DNA from: Deltaproteobacteria bacterium
GTDB lineage: Bacteria > UBA10199 > SPLOWO2-01-44-7
Direction: 5' to 3'
NCBI GenBank assembly: GCA_030688705.1
Contig: JAUYJH010000029.1
Span: forward strand, 1 to 23,492
Length of the DNA: 23,492 bases
Shown here: in pieces, positions 14,841 to 21,900 of the stretch
How positions within the stretch are numbered: the first letter of the stretch is position 1
Layout: each line of letters starts with the position of its first letter
Notes under the pieces: generated by a model
What the model was told of the DNA's origin: nothing
Databases searched by the model: none
Seen by the model: the letters and a program-made list of their open reading frames with translations, nothing else
Translations under genes and position numbers: made by a program

Positions 14841-15956
14841 ATTGTAGGTGGCTTGGTATTCGTTGATATTTCTTTTTTCGTAAGTCATATCAAAGCGGAG
14901 GCGATACCCCCCCAGAAAGTCATAAATAAGGCCGCCGCCGCCCACGTTGGCGGTGTAATTGATGTAAGGCGAAGGCCGTCTCCCCGCTTCAAAACCGCGC
15001 TGGATGTAGGCATAGGTGGCATAGATGGCAAGGTTTTGCATCGGCAAAACCCTTGCCTCAAAAAACCCGCCGTTTAAATTTCTGCGCACGTTGGCAAAAC
15101 GGAGATTTTGGTATTCATAGCCGCCGCCGAGTTTCAAAAATTCAAAAGGCTGATAAAAAAGTCCGGGACGGATCGTGTTGGTGGTTGCCTGCGCGTAACC
15201 TTCGAAATCATAGTTGACTTCGGCGGTCAGCTTCCACAAGTCCTGCGCCAAACCAAATTGCCCGCCTATTTCGGCGTAAAGATCGGTCTTGGGGGCAAAA
15301 TTCAGCCCGCCGCTGATGCGCGTCTCTTCAAACGGGTTCCAGCTTCCGAACAGACGGGTGTTGAAAGCCTCTCGGTCGAATTTTTCAATGAAAAGGGTGT
15401 TGACCCCGGCGCTGAATGTTTTTTCTTTCACAATACGCACTTCCTGATACTCGCCTTGCGCCTGCGAGGCGTAATTCATCTTTTGCGTCAGGTAACCGAC
15501 ATTGAGCTCCAGCCGCGTCTTTTTTTCCAACTGCGGTTTGATCGCCTCAATCTCTTCATCCTCCGGTTCCAGTTTTTCAGCCCGGTTGAAAAATTCCTGG
15601 GCCTTGCGCTGTTTTCCCAGCGCCAGATAGGCCTTGCCGGTGCCGATCAACGCACCGATATCGCCCGAATCTATTTTCAATATTTTTGCATACGTATCGA
15701 TGGCTCCCTGATAATCCCCCTGCCAATATTTTACTTGCGCGAGGCCGGAAATGGCCGGGGCATAATCGGGATGATGTTTTAAGATGCTTTCATAGAGTGC
15801 TTGCGCTCCTTCATAATCGCCGTCTTGCTCCTTGGCTTCGGCCTGTTTCATGGTCTTTTGCGGACCACTCACCGCGAAAGCAGAAGAAGGACCATAGACA
15901 ATGGACCATGGACCGAGGACCAAAAACAAAAGGAGAAAAGCGGGAAAATAGCGCAT
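14817..15956 (-). CDS. TPR-containing YaiO-like outer-membrane beta-barrel protein
   Basis: 379 residues from ATG 15956. In order: a Sec signal peptide (1 to about 28, ending SAFA), three TPR repeats (about 33-135; for example YESILKHHPDYAPAISGLAQVKYWQGDY), and a beta-barrel of about 12 strands with NVGYLTQKMNYASQ, Tyr/Gly-rich strands and a terminal Gly-Tyr-Leu-Phe. YaiO-type proteins of this layout sit in the outer membrane, and some work with exopolysaccharide or glycan export. No glycan genes are adjacent. The reading to 15992 is rejected because it extends before the signal peptide through the promoter. The signal peptide is partly encoded by repeat copy C. Its 3' end is the 99-bp sequence duplicated at the left edge. 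Confidence 0.85.
   Translation of the reverse strand: MRYFPAFLLLFLVLGPWSIVYGPSSAFAVSGPQKTMKQAEAKEQDGDYEGAQALYESILKHHPDYAPAISGLAQVKYWQGDYQGAIDTYAKILKIDSGDIGALIGTGKAYLALGKQRKAQEFFNRAEKLEPEDEEIEAIKPQLEKKTRLELNVGYLTQKMNYASQAQGEYQEVRIVKEKTFSAGVNTLFIEKFDREAFNTRLFGSWNPFEETRISGGLNFAPKTDLYAEIGGQFGLAQDLWKLTAEVNYDFEGYAQATTNTIRPGLFYQPFEFLKLGGGYEYQNLRFANVRRNLNGGFFEARVLPMQNLAIYATYAYIQRGFEAGRRPSPYINYTANVGGGGLIYDFLGGYRLRFDMTYEKRNINEYQATYNLSAGYLF
14830..14928 (-). repeat. 99-bp exact duplicate of 1-99
   Basis: Second copy of the duplicated end of the beta-barrel gene, in frame, covering about the last 35 residues except the final four codons. It matches bases 1-99 without a mismatch on the opposite strand. 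Confidence 0.95.
15889..15932. repeat. GGACCATAGAC repeat, copy C (inside a signal-peptide coding region)
   Basis: Same element as 5873-5910 and 12070-12113, with GGACCATAGAC, AATGGACC, ATGGACCGAGG and ACCAAAAACAAAAGG. It is read on the minus strand in the same frame as copy A, giving FLVLGPWSIVYGP at the end of the hydrophobic core of the signal peptide. Confidence 0.9.
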
Positions 15957-15963
15957 GGCCCCA

Positions 15964-15992
15964 CTTATCAGGCAACTTTTTCGGCTCGTCAA
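15964..15992 (-). promoter_or_regulatory. Candidate promoter of the TPR/beta-barrel gene
   Basis: Minus strand: TTGACG (15992-15987), a 17-bp spacer, and GATAAG (15969-15964; four of six consensus bases). Only seven bases separate the -10 box from the ATG at 15956, so the transcript would again be almost leaderless, as at the antitoxin gene. Confidence 0.5.
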
Positions 15993-16021
15993 CGATAATA
16001 AGATGTCATAAGGAGCCCTGC

Positions 16022-16456
16022 ATGAAAATTCTTCTTTTGCTCTTGGGCCTTTCTGTCGCGGCCGGGGCCGCGGATCTGGATCAGGCCTTGTCGGTCAAAG
16101 TGGCGCGGCAAAGCCTTAAAAATGCGATGACAGAGATCGCCCAAGAGATCGGAAAGCGTCACAAAGACTTTCCACAGCTTAAAAAATGGAAACGGGCCGA
16201 AATTTCGGATCATGAGATCCGCTATCAATACAGCCATAAAAACATAAGCTGTGATCTTTTGATCTATTCCAAAAACACCATGGAGCTGGCCTCTGCCTCA
16301 TCGGCGCTCCCCAATGAATTGAAAGTGGGAATTTATCTGAAGATGAACGCCACCGGAGAAAAGGCCGAGGCGCTTAAAGAGACTCTTCGGGAAATTGTTG
16401 CCAGCCGGTTTGAGAAGGTGAGGCAGATAAAGAATGCAACCCACGCAAAAGATTGA
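16022..16456 (+). CDS. Small secreted protein of unknown function
   Basis: 144 residues. A signal peptide (MKILLLLLGLSVAAGAA, cleavage near 17) is followed by a mostly helical, Lys-rich mature part with one Cys. I recognise no family. The start at ATG 16022 is fixed by AAGGAG at 16010-16015 with a 6-bp spacer. The frame is open much further upstream (to 15686), but that part is antisense to the beta-barrel gene and is not real. Its 3' end overlaps the convergent HTH gene by 83 bp, which is unusually long. It is divergent from the TPR/beta-barrel gene with a 65-bp intergenic region, so the two could share regulation. Confidence 0.75.
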   Translation: MKILLLLLGLSVAAGAADLDQALSVKVARQSLKNAMTEIAQEIGKRHKDFPQLKKWKRAEISDHEIRYQYSHKNISCDLLIYSKNTMELASASSALPNELKVGIYLKMNATGEKAEALKETLREIVASRFEKVRQIKNATHAKD

Positions 16457-17096
16457 TCGTTAAAAGATGTTTTTCTCCCCTTCTGACTTTTTCACAAAAC
16501 GTAAGAAAAGCTTCCAACGGCGATCCGGTGCGGCATCGCTGAATCCGGTGGGTTACAGCCCCGGTGGTCATTTCCAAAATATCAGCCGCTTGAGAGCGGC
16601 TCCCTTTACAAGCTTGCAAGGCGCGGCAAAACTCCTCGTCCAAAACAACCCTCGCGGGAACATTTTTATAGCGTCTCAAGGGAGAATTCTCGGAGCTCCC
16701 TTCTATTCTCTCTCTTAAATGACGGGCGGGGACCAAAATTTCAGGCTCTTTGGAAACAGCGCGCAGATCCCCCCCATGTTTTTTAAGAAGGTCCGCCAAC
16801 ACTTTTTCGGGAATGGCGCGAACCGCCCTTGGCCTCAACATCTTCCCTTTGAACCGTGCGAGAGGAGAATCGGGCGGGGCGTTCCGAATACGGTTATAGA
16901 TAGAGACGGGTGTTAATCCGATCAGATTCGCCGCTTTTGTTCTGTGTCCGCCAACTCGCTTCAAGGCATCGGCAATTTCTTGGGCAGGGACTCCTCTTTC
17001 AATAGAATGGGCCTCCGCCGCCGGCACCGCCAAAGGGACCGTAGCGGAAACAGTGGAAACAATGGGAGAAAGAGTCAGATTTATCAAAATAGCCAT
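16374..17096 (-). CDS. Protein with three tandem Fis-like helix-turn-helix repeats
   Basis: 240 residues. Three repeats each hold an HTH resembling the Fis/NtrC C-terminal helix pair and end in Ser-Pro-Leu-x2-aromatic. Repeat 1 is 37-84 (ADALKRVGGHRTKAANLIG, then SPLARF). Repeat 2 is 95-144 and its recognition helix is degenerate (SPLRRY). Repeat 3 is 152-200 (RALQACKGSRSQAADILEM, then SPLEAF). No sensor, AAA+ or enzymatic domain is attached. The first 33 residues are hydrophobic, Ser/Thr/Pro/Ala-rich and free of basic residues, so they are not a classic Sec signal. A Shine-Dalgarno AAAGGGA precedes the ATG. The last 28 residues are antisense to the secreted-protein gene and may be a read-through tail. 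It is a DNA-binding protein by inference; target and role are unknown. Confidence 0.75.
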   Translation of the reverse strand: MAILINLTLSPIVSTVSATVPLAVPAAEAHSIERGVPAQEIADALKRVGGHRTKAANLIGLTPVSIYNRIRNAPPDSPLARFKGKMLRPRAVRAIPEKVLADLLKKHGGDLRAVSKEPEILVPARHLRERIEGSSENSPLRRYKNVPARVVLDEEFCRALQACKGSRSQAADILEMTTGAVTHRIQRCRTGSPLEAFLTFCEKVRRGEKHLLTINLLRGLHSLSASPSQTGWQQFPEESL

Positions 17097-17165
17097 GATG
17101 TCCCTTTATCGTTTCTTCCTAAAAAAAGTTGCTTCGTTTGAAAAGGGGGGATATTGTCCGGCGTG

Positions 17166-17546
17166 ATGAAAGACCTTATTCAAAAAGCCCTCGATACCCG
17201 AAAAAATGCCTATGCGCCCTATTCGCAATTTGCCGTCGGAGCCGCCTTGGAGGCCGAAAACGGAACGATTTACACCGGCTGCAATGTTGAAAATGCCTCT
17301 TACGGCCTTTCGATCTGCGCCGAAAGAACCGCACTGGTCAAGGCGATTTCGGAAGGGGCCAAAAAATTTAAACGCCTCGCCATTGTCGCTGACACCCCGG
17401 AAGCGGTGACCCCTTGCGGCATGTGCCGGCAGATGTTGATGGAATTTTCTCCGGAAATGGAGCTGATTTTGGCGAATACAAAAGGAAAGTCAGAAACGGT
17501 GGTTCTTTCCAAACTCCTGCCAAGGGCCTTCAAACTGGCCCGTTAA
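17166..17546 (+). CDS. cdd: Cytidine deaminase
   Basis: 126 residues, the short tetrameric type. The zinc site is Cys51-Ala-Glu53 (in ICAERTALVKA) plus Cys84 and Cys87 (PCGMCRQ). YAPYSQFAVGAAL and GCNVENASYG are the other hallmarks. It deaminates cytidine and deoxycytidine to uridines for pyrimidine salvage. An earlier TTG at 17154 and a GTG at 17163 are in frame, and a G-run lies close to the TTG, so the start could be a few codons earlier. It converges on the serine protease gene, and the two share the TTAA stop. Confidence 0.95.
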   Translation: MKDLIQKALDTRKNAYAPYSQFAVGAALEAENGTIYTGCNVENASYGLSICAERTALVKAISEGAKKFKRLAIVADTPEAVTPCGMCRQMLMEFSPEMELILANTKGKSETVVLSKLLPRAFKLAR

Positions 17547-18472
17547 TTATTCCCGATTTGTTGAATGAGCCACTCCAGCGCCTCATCGGCCCGAATGGCA
17601 AAATTGAGATTTTGGGCCGCCATGTCACTCCCCGGAATTTTGGGAATCAAAAAGGTGTTGATGCCGATCAATTCCCCCTGTTGATTAATCAAGGCCCCGC
17701 CGCTGTTTCCCGGATTGATCGGGGCATCGATCTGGATATACCCCCCCTCCAGATTTTGTTCGCGGCCGAAGAGCCGGATCCGGTTGGGGTGCGAAATCAC
17801 TCCCGCCGTCACGGAACCCATAAGCCCTATCGGATTGCCGATGGTATAGACCCTCTCCCCGATTTTAAGCTGGGAGGAATCGGCCAGCGGAAGGGTATCC
17901 ATCGGAAAGGGGGTGGTGATGGCCACCAAGGCGACATCGGGTTCGTCTTCCGCAAGCAGGGCCAATACTTCCCCCTTAAAAACTTCCCCGCTCATCAATG
18001 ATGTGACAAAAAGAGAGCTGGCCACCGTTTCGCGCGTTGTTCTCTCTCCGTTTCTCTCATCGACGCAGGTTTCATCATCCATCACCACGTGGCGGTTGGT
18101 CAAAATCAGGTTGAGGTAGGTCCCGTCCAGCTGTTTGACCGACTGTACGGCAATGCCAGACCCCAATCCTCCCGTTTTTGTTTCGATGGAATAAGAGGCG
18201 GCATAGGCGGCCCGCAAACCTTCTGTGGCGTATTGCAATTCAGAGCCGGGGACATCAATGGTGATCGGCTTGCGTCCCGGCTCTTCAAGCACAAAACACC
18301 GTAGTCTGGCGTTAAACTGGACCCGGCTTTGGGCCAGCACCATCGGCCTGACAGCAGAAAATGGTGAAATATCGGGGGGAGATTGCGGCGTGGCATTGAA
18401 CGCCGATGGAACCGGAGATAACGCGGCGACATTGGAAAGGCCGGCAAGCGAAAGGGTGGAAACCTGGAACAT
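17543..18472 (-). CDS. Trypsin-like (S1C) serine protease without PDZ domain, copy 1
   Basis: 309 residues. The catalytic triad is visible: His128 in LTNRHVV, Asp179 in EPDVALV and Ser257 in PGNSGGAL. The DegP/HtrA-style GGYIQIDAPINPGNSGG block and YTIGNPIGL are present. It ends at about the protease domain, with no PDZ domain. It has no Sec signal: the first 45 residues are Ser/Pro/Ala/Leu-rich with no positive charge until Arg42. HtrA proteases usually act in the periplasm, so the localisation is puzzling. A promoter and Shine-Dalgarno (AAGGAGG at 18477-18483) support the start. It is a paralogue of the next gene upstream, in the same orientation but with its own promoter. Confidence 0.88.
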   Translation of the reverse strand: MFQVSTLSLAGLSNVAALSPVPSAFNATPQSPPDISPFSAVRPMVLAQSRVQFNARLRCFVLEEPGRKPITIDVPGSELQYATEGLRAAYAASYSIETKTGGLGSGIAVQSVKQLDGTYLNLILTNRHVVMDDETCVDERNGERTTRETVASSLFVTSLMSGEVFKGEVLALLAEDEPDVALVAITTPFPMDTLPLADSSQLKIGERVYTIGNPIGLMGSVTAGVISHPNRIRLFGREQNLEGGYIQIDAPINPGNSGGALINQQGELIGINTFLIPKIPGSDMAAQNLNFAIRADEALEWLIQQIGNN

Positions 18473-18497
18473 CTTCCCTCCTTTTGAAATTGGCGAA

Positions 18498-18527
18498 ATT
18501 GTCCCGCCGCACTGCGGTAATTGTCAA
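18498..18527 (-). promoter_or_regulatory. Promoter of the first PDZ-less serine protease
   Basis: Minus strand: TTGACA (18527-18522), an 18-bp spacer, and GACAAT (18503-18498; four of six). An AAGGAGG Shine-Dalgarno (18483-18477) and the ATG at 18472 follow, leaving a leader of about 20 bases. It lies in the 90-bp gap between the two protease genes, so they are probably separate transcripts. Confidence 0.6.
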
Positions 18528-18562
18528 GTGCAGATTTCAAAAAGATCAATTTTTTTATGGGG

Positions 18563-19450
18563 TTAAACTTGTTCAGCAATCCTTCGCCGAAGGGCGGAGA
18601 TTTGATCGACAAGAAAATGGGCAAAGGCAACGCCATCCGCTTCTGCTATTTTAATGCTATTTATTCCAATAACCCTGCCGGCCATGTTGACCATGGGGCC
18701 GCCGCTATTTCCGGGGTTGATAGCGGCATCGGTTTGAAGCATGAAAACACCTTCTGTTACTTCTTCAAAACCGCTGATCATCCCCTTGGTCACTGTTTGA
18801 GAAAGCCCCAAAGGCTGACCAAAAGCCAAAACATCCCCCCCCATATTTATTTTTCTTCTGTCTAATTCCAGGGGAATGGTTGAAACCTCCCGATCACCCG
18901 TTTCAATTTCAAGCATAGAAATATCGTGGTCTTTATCGCTGGCTAAAATCACTGCGGGAAATACTTTGATATCGTCTCTCCTTCCCAGCATAGCCGCCGC
19001 TGAAATACCGATATCGCCGAATACTTTTACATCAACTTTTATCGTAATATCCTCTTTGCGTGCGACATGGCGGTTGGTGAAAAGATAGCTGTGGCCCGGT
19101 TTGGGCTGATATCCGGTGAGCAAAACATCTTGGTGACTGATAAAAAATCCGCTTCCAGACCATCCAGATGGTTGTCCACTCTCTTCATAAATGCCTTGGA
19201 CCGCCAATTCTGCAATTCTGGGGAGAAGTTGTTGGATCAGCTGTTTGCGGCGGACGTCAATCGGCAATCTTCGCTCCGCCAATGTTTTAAGGAAAAGTCG
19301 TGCGCTTGCCAGCTTTTCGGGGGATATATAGGAATCAATCCGATCAGTATGCATGGCCGCGCCCAAAACATCGGCAACAGCACCTAAAGTGGTTGCGGCC
19401 CCTTGAATCAACCCAAGACCAAGATGAGCGGCGGACAGCGGAAGGTTCAT
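18563..19450 (-). CDS. Trypsin-like (S1C) serine protease without PDZ domain, copy 2
   Basis: 295 residues. Triad: His128 in FTNRHVA, Asp176 in DHDISML and Ser249 in INPGNSGGPM. FGQPLGLSQTVTKGMIS and LQTDAAINPGNSGG are HtrA-type blocks. No PDZ domain follows. The N-terminal 95 residues differ completely from the paralogue: first an Ala/Gly/Leu-rich stretch without basic residues, then a helical segment (SPEKLASARLFLKTLAERR). This is not a typical Sec signal, although a hydrophobic anchor within 10-32 is possible. It may process neighbours such as the NamZ-type enzyme or act in stress response; neither is shown by sequence. There is no clear Shine-Dalgarno. The stop of the NamZ gene lies 39 bp upstream, so they may form one transcript. 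Confidence 0.87.
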   Translation of the reverse strand: MNLPLSAAHLGLGLIQGAATTLGAVADVLGAAMHTDRIDSYISPEKLASARLFLKTLAERRLPIDVRRKQLIQQLLPRIAELAVQGIYEESGQPSGWSGSGFFISHQDVLLTGYQPKPGHSYLFTNRHVARKEDITIKVDVKVFGDIGISAAAMLGRRDDIKVFPAVILASDKDHDISMLEIETGDREVSTIPLELDRRKINMGGDVLAFGQPLGLSQTVTKGMISGFEEVTEGVFMLQTDAAINPGNSGGPMVNMAGRVIGINSIKIAEADGVAFAHFLVDQISALRRRIAEQV

Positions 19451-19489
19451 GCGGCGGAATACTCGGGCTAAGACACCCGCAAAGTCAAG

Positions 19490-20665
19490 TTAATAAAGGA
19501 GATACGGCTTTCTGAATTTTATGAATTGGGGGGAGGGATCGCCCACCCATTCCAAAAGCTCCCTTAAAGGAAGATGTTTTTCGAGGGCTTGCCTTACCGT
19601 AGTCCCGCCGGTCAAAAGATCAATGGCCGGAATATCTTCAATAAATTCATATGGTTCCATGCGCCACTGGAATCCCTTTTCATAATATAAATTGTAGAGG
19701 GCGGCCATCACCGCGAGACCGGTTTCATAGGGCTTGAAAATTTCCCGATCGGTCACCTTAACGCGAATCCCTCTGCAAAGTTGCTTGGCCCATTTTTGCA
19801 TGCCGGGGGTAAATTCCACAGGTTCAAACGCCACACCGGCGGGCCGGGATTCTTCCAGTTCCTCCAAAACTTCTTTGGGGTTCACAAACGGGGCCCCAAA
19901 AATTTCAAAAGGGGTGTCGGTGCCGCGCCCTTCGGAAATATTGGTCCCTTCAATCAGGCACAGGCCCGGATAAAGCAGGGCCTCTTGAACTGATCGCATG
20001 TTGGGGGAGGGGTTGACCCATTTCAGACCGGTCTCTTCCCAATACCATTCCCTCTGCCAGCCTTCCATGGGGACCACCGTCAAATCACAACCGATATCGT
20101 CCAGATCATTCACATATTTTGCCATCTCACCGATCGTCATGGCGTGGCGAACCGGCAACGGGTGGAGACCCACAAAAGAGGTGTACCCTTTTTGATTCAC
20201 CTCCCCTTCGATGGTCACCCCGTTGATCGGATTAGGGCGGTCCAAAACGACCACCTCTTTTTTATGTTTCGCGCAGACCTCCATGCACATGGTGGTGGTC
20301 CAAATGTAGGTGTAATAACGGGAGCCGACATCCTGCAGATCAATAACCAGCGTGTCGATGTTGGAGAGCATCTCTTCGGTCGGCTTTAATTCTTTTTCGG
20401 AATGGCCGTAGAGACTGTAAATGGGAAGACCTGTCTGTTTGTGGATGCCAGAGGCTACCGGCTCCATGTCTTGCGCCTGCGTGGTCATTCCGTGTTCGGG
20501 GCCAAAGAGGGTGGTCACTTTCCACTCGTTTCTGGCGTCGATCAATAAATCAAGAATATGGCGGCCTTTGGAATCGAGGCTCGCTTGATGCCCTAAAACA
20601 CCAAGGCGCTTTCCCTTTAGAAGGCTTTTGTGATCACGGAGTAGAATGTCTTGTCCCAGTAGCAT
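19490..20665 (-). CDS. DUF1343/NamZ-type exo-beta-N-acetylmuramidase
   Basis: 391 residues from ATG 20665 (a TTG at 20677 is also possible). Family blocks in order: LGVLGHQASLD, FGPEHGM, VIDLQDVGSRYYTYIWT, VLDRPNPING, the segment after EGEV ending in GLHPLPVRHAMTIGE, TNISEGRGTDTPFEIFGAPF, and a C-terminal KPYETGLA region. Members of this family (NamZ, GH171) remove N-acetylmuramic acid from the non-reducing end of peptidoglycan fragments for cell-wall recycling. Characterised members are generally exported, but no signal peptide is visible at either start, so this one may work in the cytoplasm on imported muropeptides. No other recycling genes are adjacent. There is no clear Shine-Dalgarno. 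Confidence 0.88.
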   Translation of the reverse strand: MLLGQDILLRDHKSLLKGKRLGVLGHQASLDSKGRHILDLLIDARNEWKVTTLFGPEHGMTTQAQDMEPVASGIHKQTGLPIYSLYGHSEKELKPTEEMLSNIDTLVIDLQDVGSRYYTYIWTTTMCMEVCAKHKKEVVVLDRPNPINGVTIEGEVNQKGYTSFVGLHPLPVRHAMTIGEMAKYVNDLDDIGCDLTVVPMEGWQREWYWEETGLKWVNPSPNMRSVQEALLYPGLCLIEGTNISEGRGTDTPFEIFGAPFVNPKEVLEELEESRPAGVAFEPVEFTPGMQKWAKQLCRGIRVKVTDREIFKPYETGLAVMAALYNLYYEKGFQWRMEPYEFIEDIPAIDLLTGGTTVRQALEKHLPLRELLEWVGDPSPQFIKFRKPYLLY

Positions 20666-20690
20666 GGCGGTGGCCAAATAGCATACGCAA

Positions 20691-21806
20691 TCAGATTGTC
20701 AAACCCACGGAGGGATTAAAAAAGACCAAGGGAGGGGGGTCAAGATTAAAGAGATCCATAAAGATCGGCAATTGAAATTGATATCGCGGCGGTCTATCCC
20801 CCGTTATATCCCAAGAAACAACATGATCTCCCACTTTCCCTTTCCATTTTTTATCTTTCGTACGCAAAAAGAGAGCTTTGAGCCTCAAAATATTCAAACC
20901 CTTCTCCAATTCACCAAACCAGAGAAAAGCAAGACCCTTTGCCATTAAGGTAGCGTCACAGGTTTCTTGCTCGATTTGAAGGGCCTTATTAAAACAGTCG
21001 AGCGCCGCTTGGGCATTACCCAAAAGGGTTGCAACATACCCGAGATATTTCCATCCCCTGGGGCTCTCATCATCGGCAGCCACGGCCCTGACCAACCATG
21101 TATTTGCCTCTAAAAAAAGCCCCGCCCGTGCCAAAGTCATCCCCATATCAAGATATAACTTAAAATGTTTTTTCTCCACTTTGCCGACATGCTCCAGGAG
21201 CTTCGCACACCAATGCCCTACCATTTTGATATCCATTTTCTGCAATGCCAGCAGATATTCCCGCATCAACGATTCCACTGCGTCGACAATATGAATGCCA
21301 GATCTCCAATCTATGTTTCTACCCTCAAGATAGAGCACCATGGCCCCAACAACATCTGGCGGCATCCTCATGCGCTTGAGCTTCTTGAATTCTTGTACCA
21401 AAACCTGTCCATGTGCCGGTATCGAGGAGGTGGAAAGGGCATAAAGCAGCTGCTCTCTTGTGCTCTTCCGATCATGTATTCTTAACATTCCCCGCTCGAT
21501 TTTTTTCAAAACCCTGGCCGCCGCACTGGAATAGGCATCCCCATCCACCAAGGAGAGATCTTGGGCGATTTGCAAAAGAGTGTTTGGGGTTGCCGGCAAT
21601 TCCCCCATCAGACTCAAGACATGTAACTGGGTTTGGATTCCCTGTTCACCTTCCATCGCCACCCCAATGGCACCGACAATACCTTGCAGTTCCGCCAAGG
21701 CCGATTCATCATGAACCGACAAAAGCCCCCCTTCCAACATTCCGGATAAAGCACGGGGTGCTGATAAAATGGCCCCACCTATGCTTGGTGTCAATGCGAT
21801 CAGCAT
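20691..21806 (-). CDS. TPR-like repeat protein of unknown function
   Basis: 371 residues from ATG 21806, chosen because GGAG lies five bases upstream. The longer frame to 21932 runs over the RidA start and its promoter region. The N-terminal about 30 residues are Leu/Ile/Ser/Ala/Pro-rich with one early Arg. A helical middle part follows. About 235-320 contains TPR-like helices (LYLDMGMTLARAGLFLEANTW, then GWKYLGYVATLLGNAQAALD and CFNKALQIEQ). The last 60 residues are non-helical, aromatic and Pro-rich. No enzymatic motif is visible. It is probably a scaffold or adaptor. Its stop is 25 bp before the NamZ start, in the same direction, so the two may be co-transcribed. Confidence 0.7.
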   Translation of the reverse strand: MLIALTPSIGGAILSAPRALSGMLEGGLLSVHDESALAELQGIVGAIGVAMEGEQGIQTQLHVLSLMGELPATPNTLLQIAQDLSLVDGDAYSSAAARVLKKIERGMLRIHDRKSTREQLLYALSTSSIPAHGQVLVQEFKKLKRMRMPPDVVGAMVLYLEGRNIDWRSGIHIVDAVESLMREYLLALQKMDIKMVGHWCAKLLEHVGKVEKKHFKLYLDMGMTLARAGLFLEANTWLVRAVAADDESPRGWKYLGYVATLLGNAQAALDCFNKALQIEQETCDATLMAKGLAFLWFGELEKGLNILRLKALFLRTKDKKWKGKVGDHVVSWDITGDRPPRYQFQLPIFMDLFNLDPPPLVFFNPSVGLTI

Positions 21807-21900
21807 CCTATCTCCTATCGGTGGTATTGAGAATAAGTTGCCTCCAAGCGAGACCTCTCCAATTGACACGGGGATGTTTTGCACGTCAAGTATCTCTATT

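Noticed and set aside
15108..15782. 224-codon plus-strand open frame opposite the TPR/beta-barrel gene.
   Set aside because: The minus strand encodes a clear signal peptide, TPRs and beta-strands. The plus frame has no domain and no Shine-Dalgarno.
15686..16021. N-terminal extension of the small secreted protein frame.
   Set aside because: An ATG at 16022 has AAGGAG and begins a textbook signal peptide. The extension is antisense to the beta-barrel gene and crosses its promoter.
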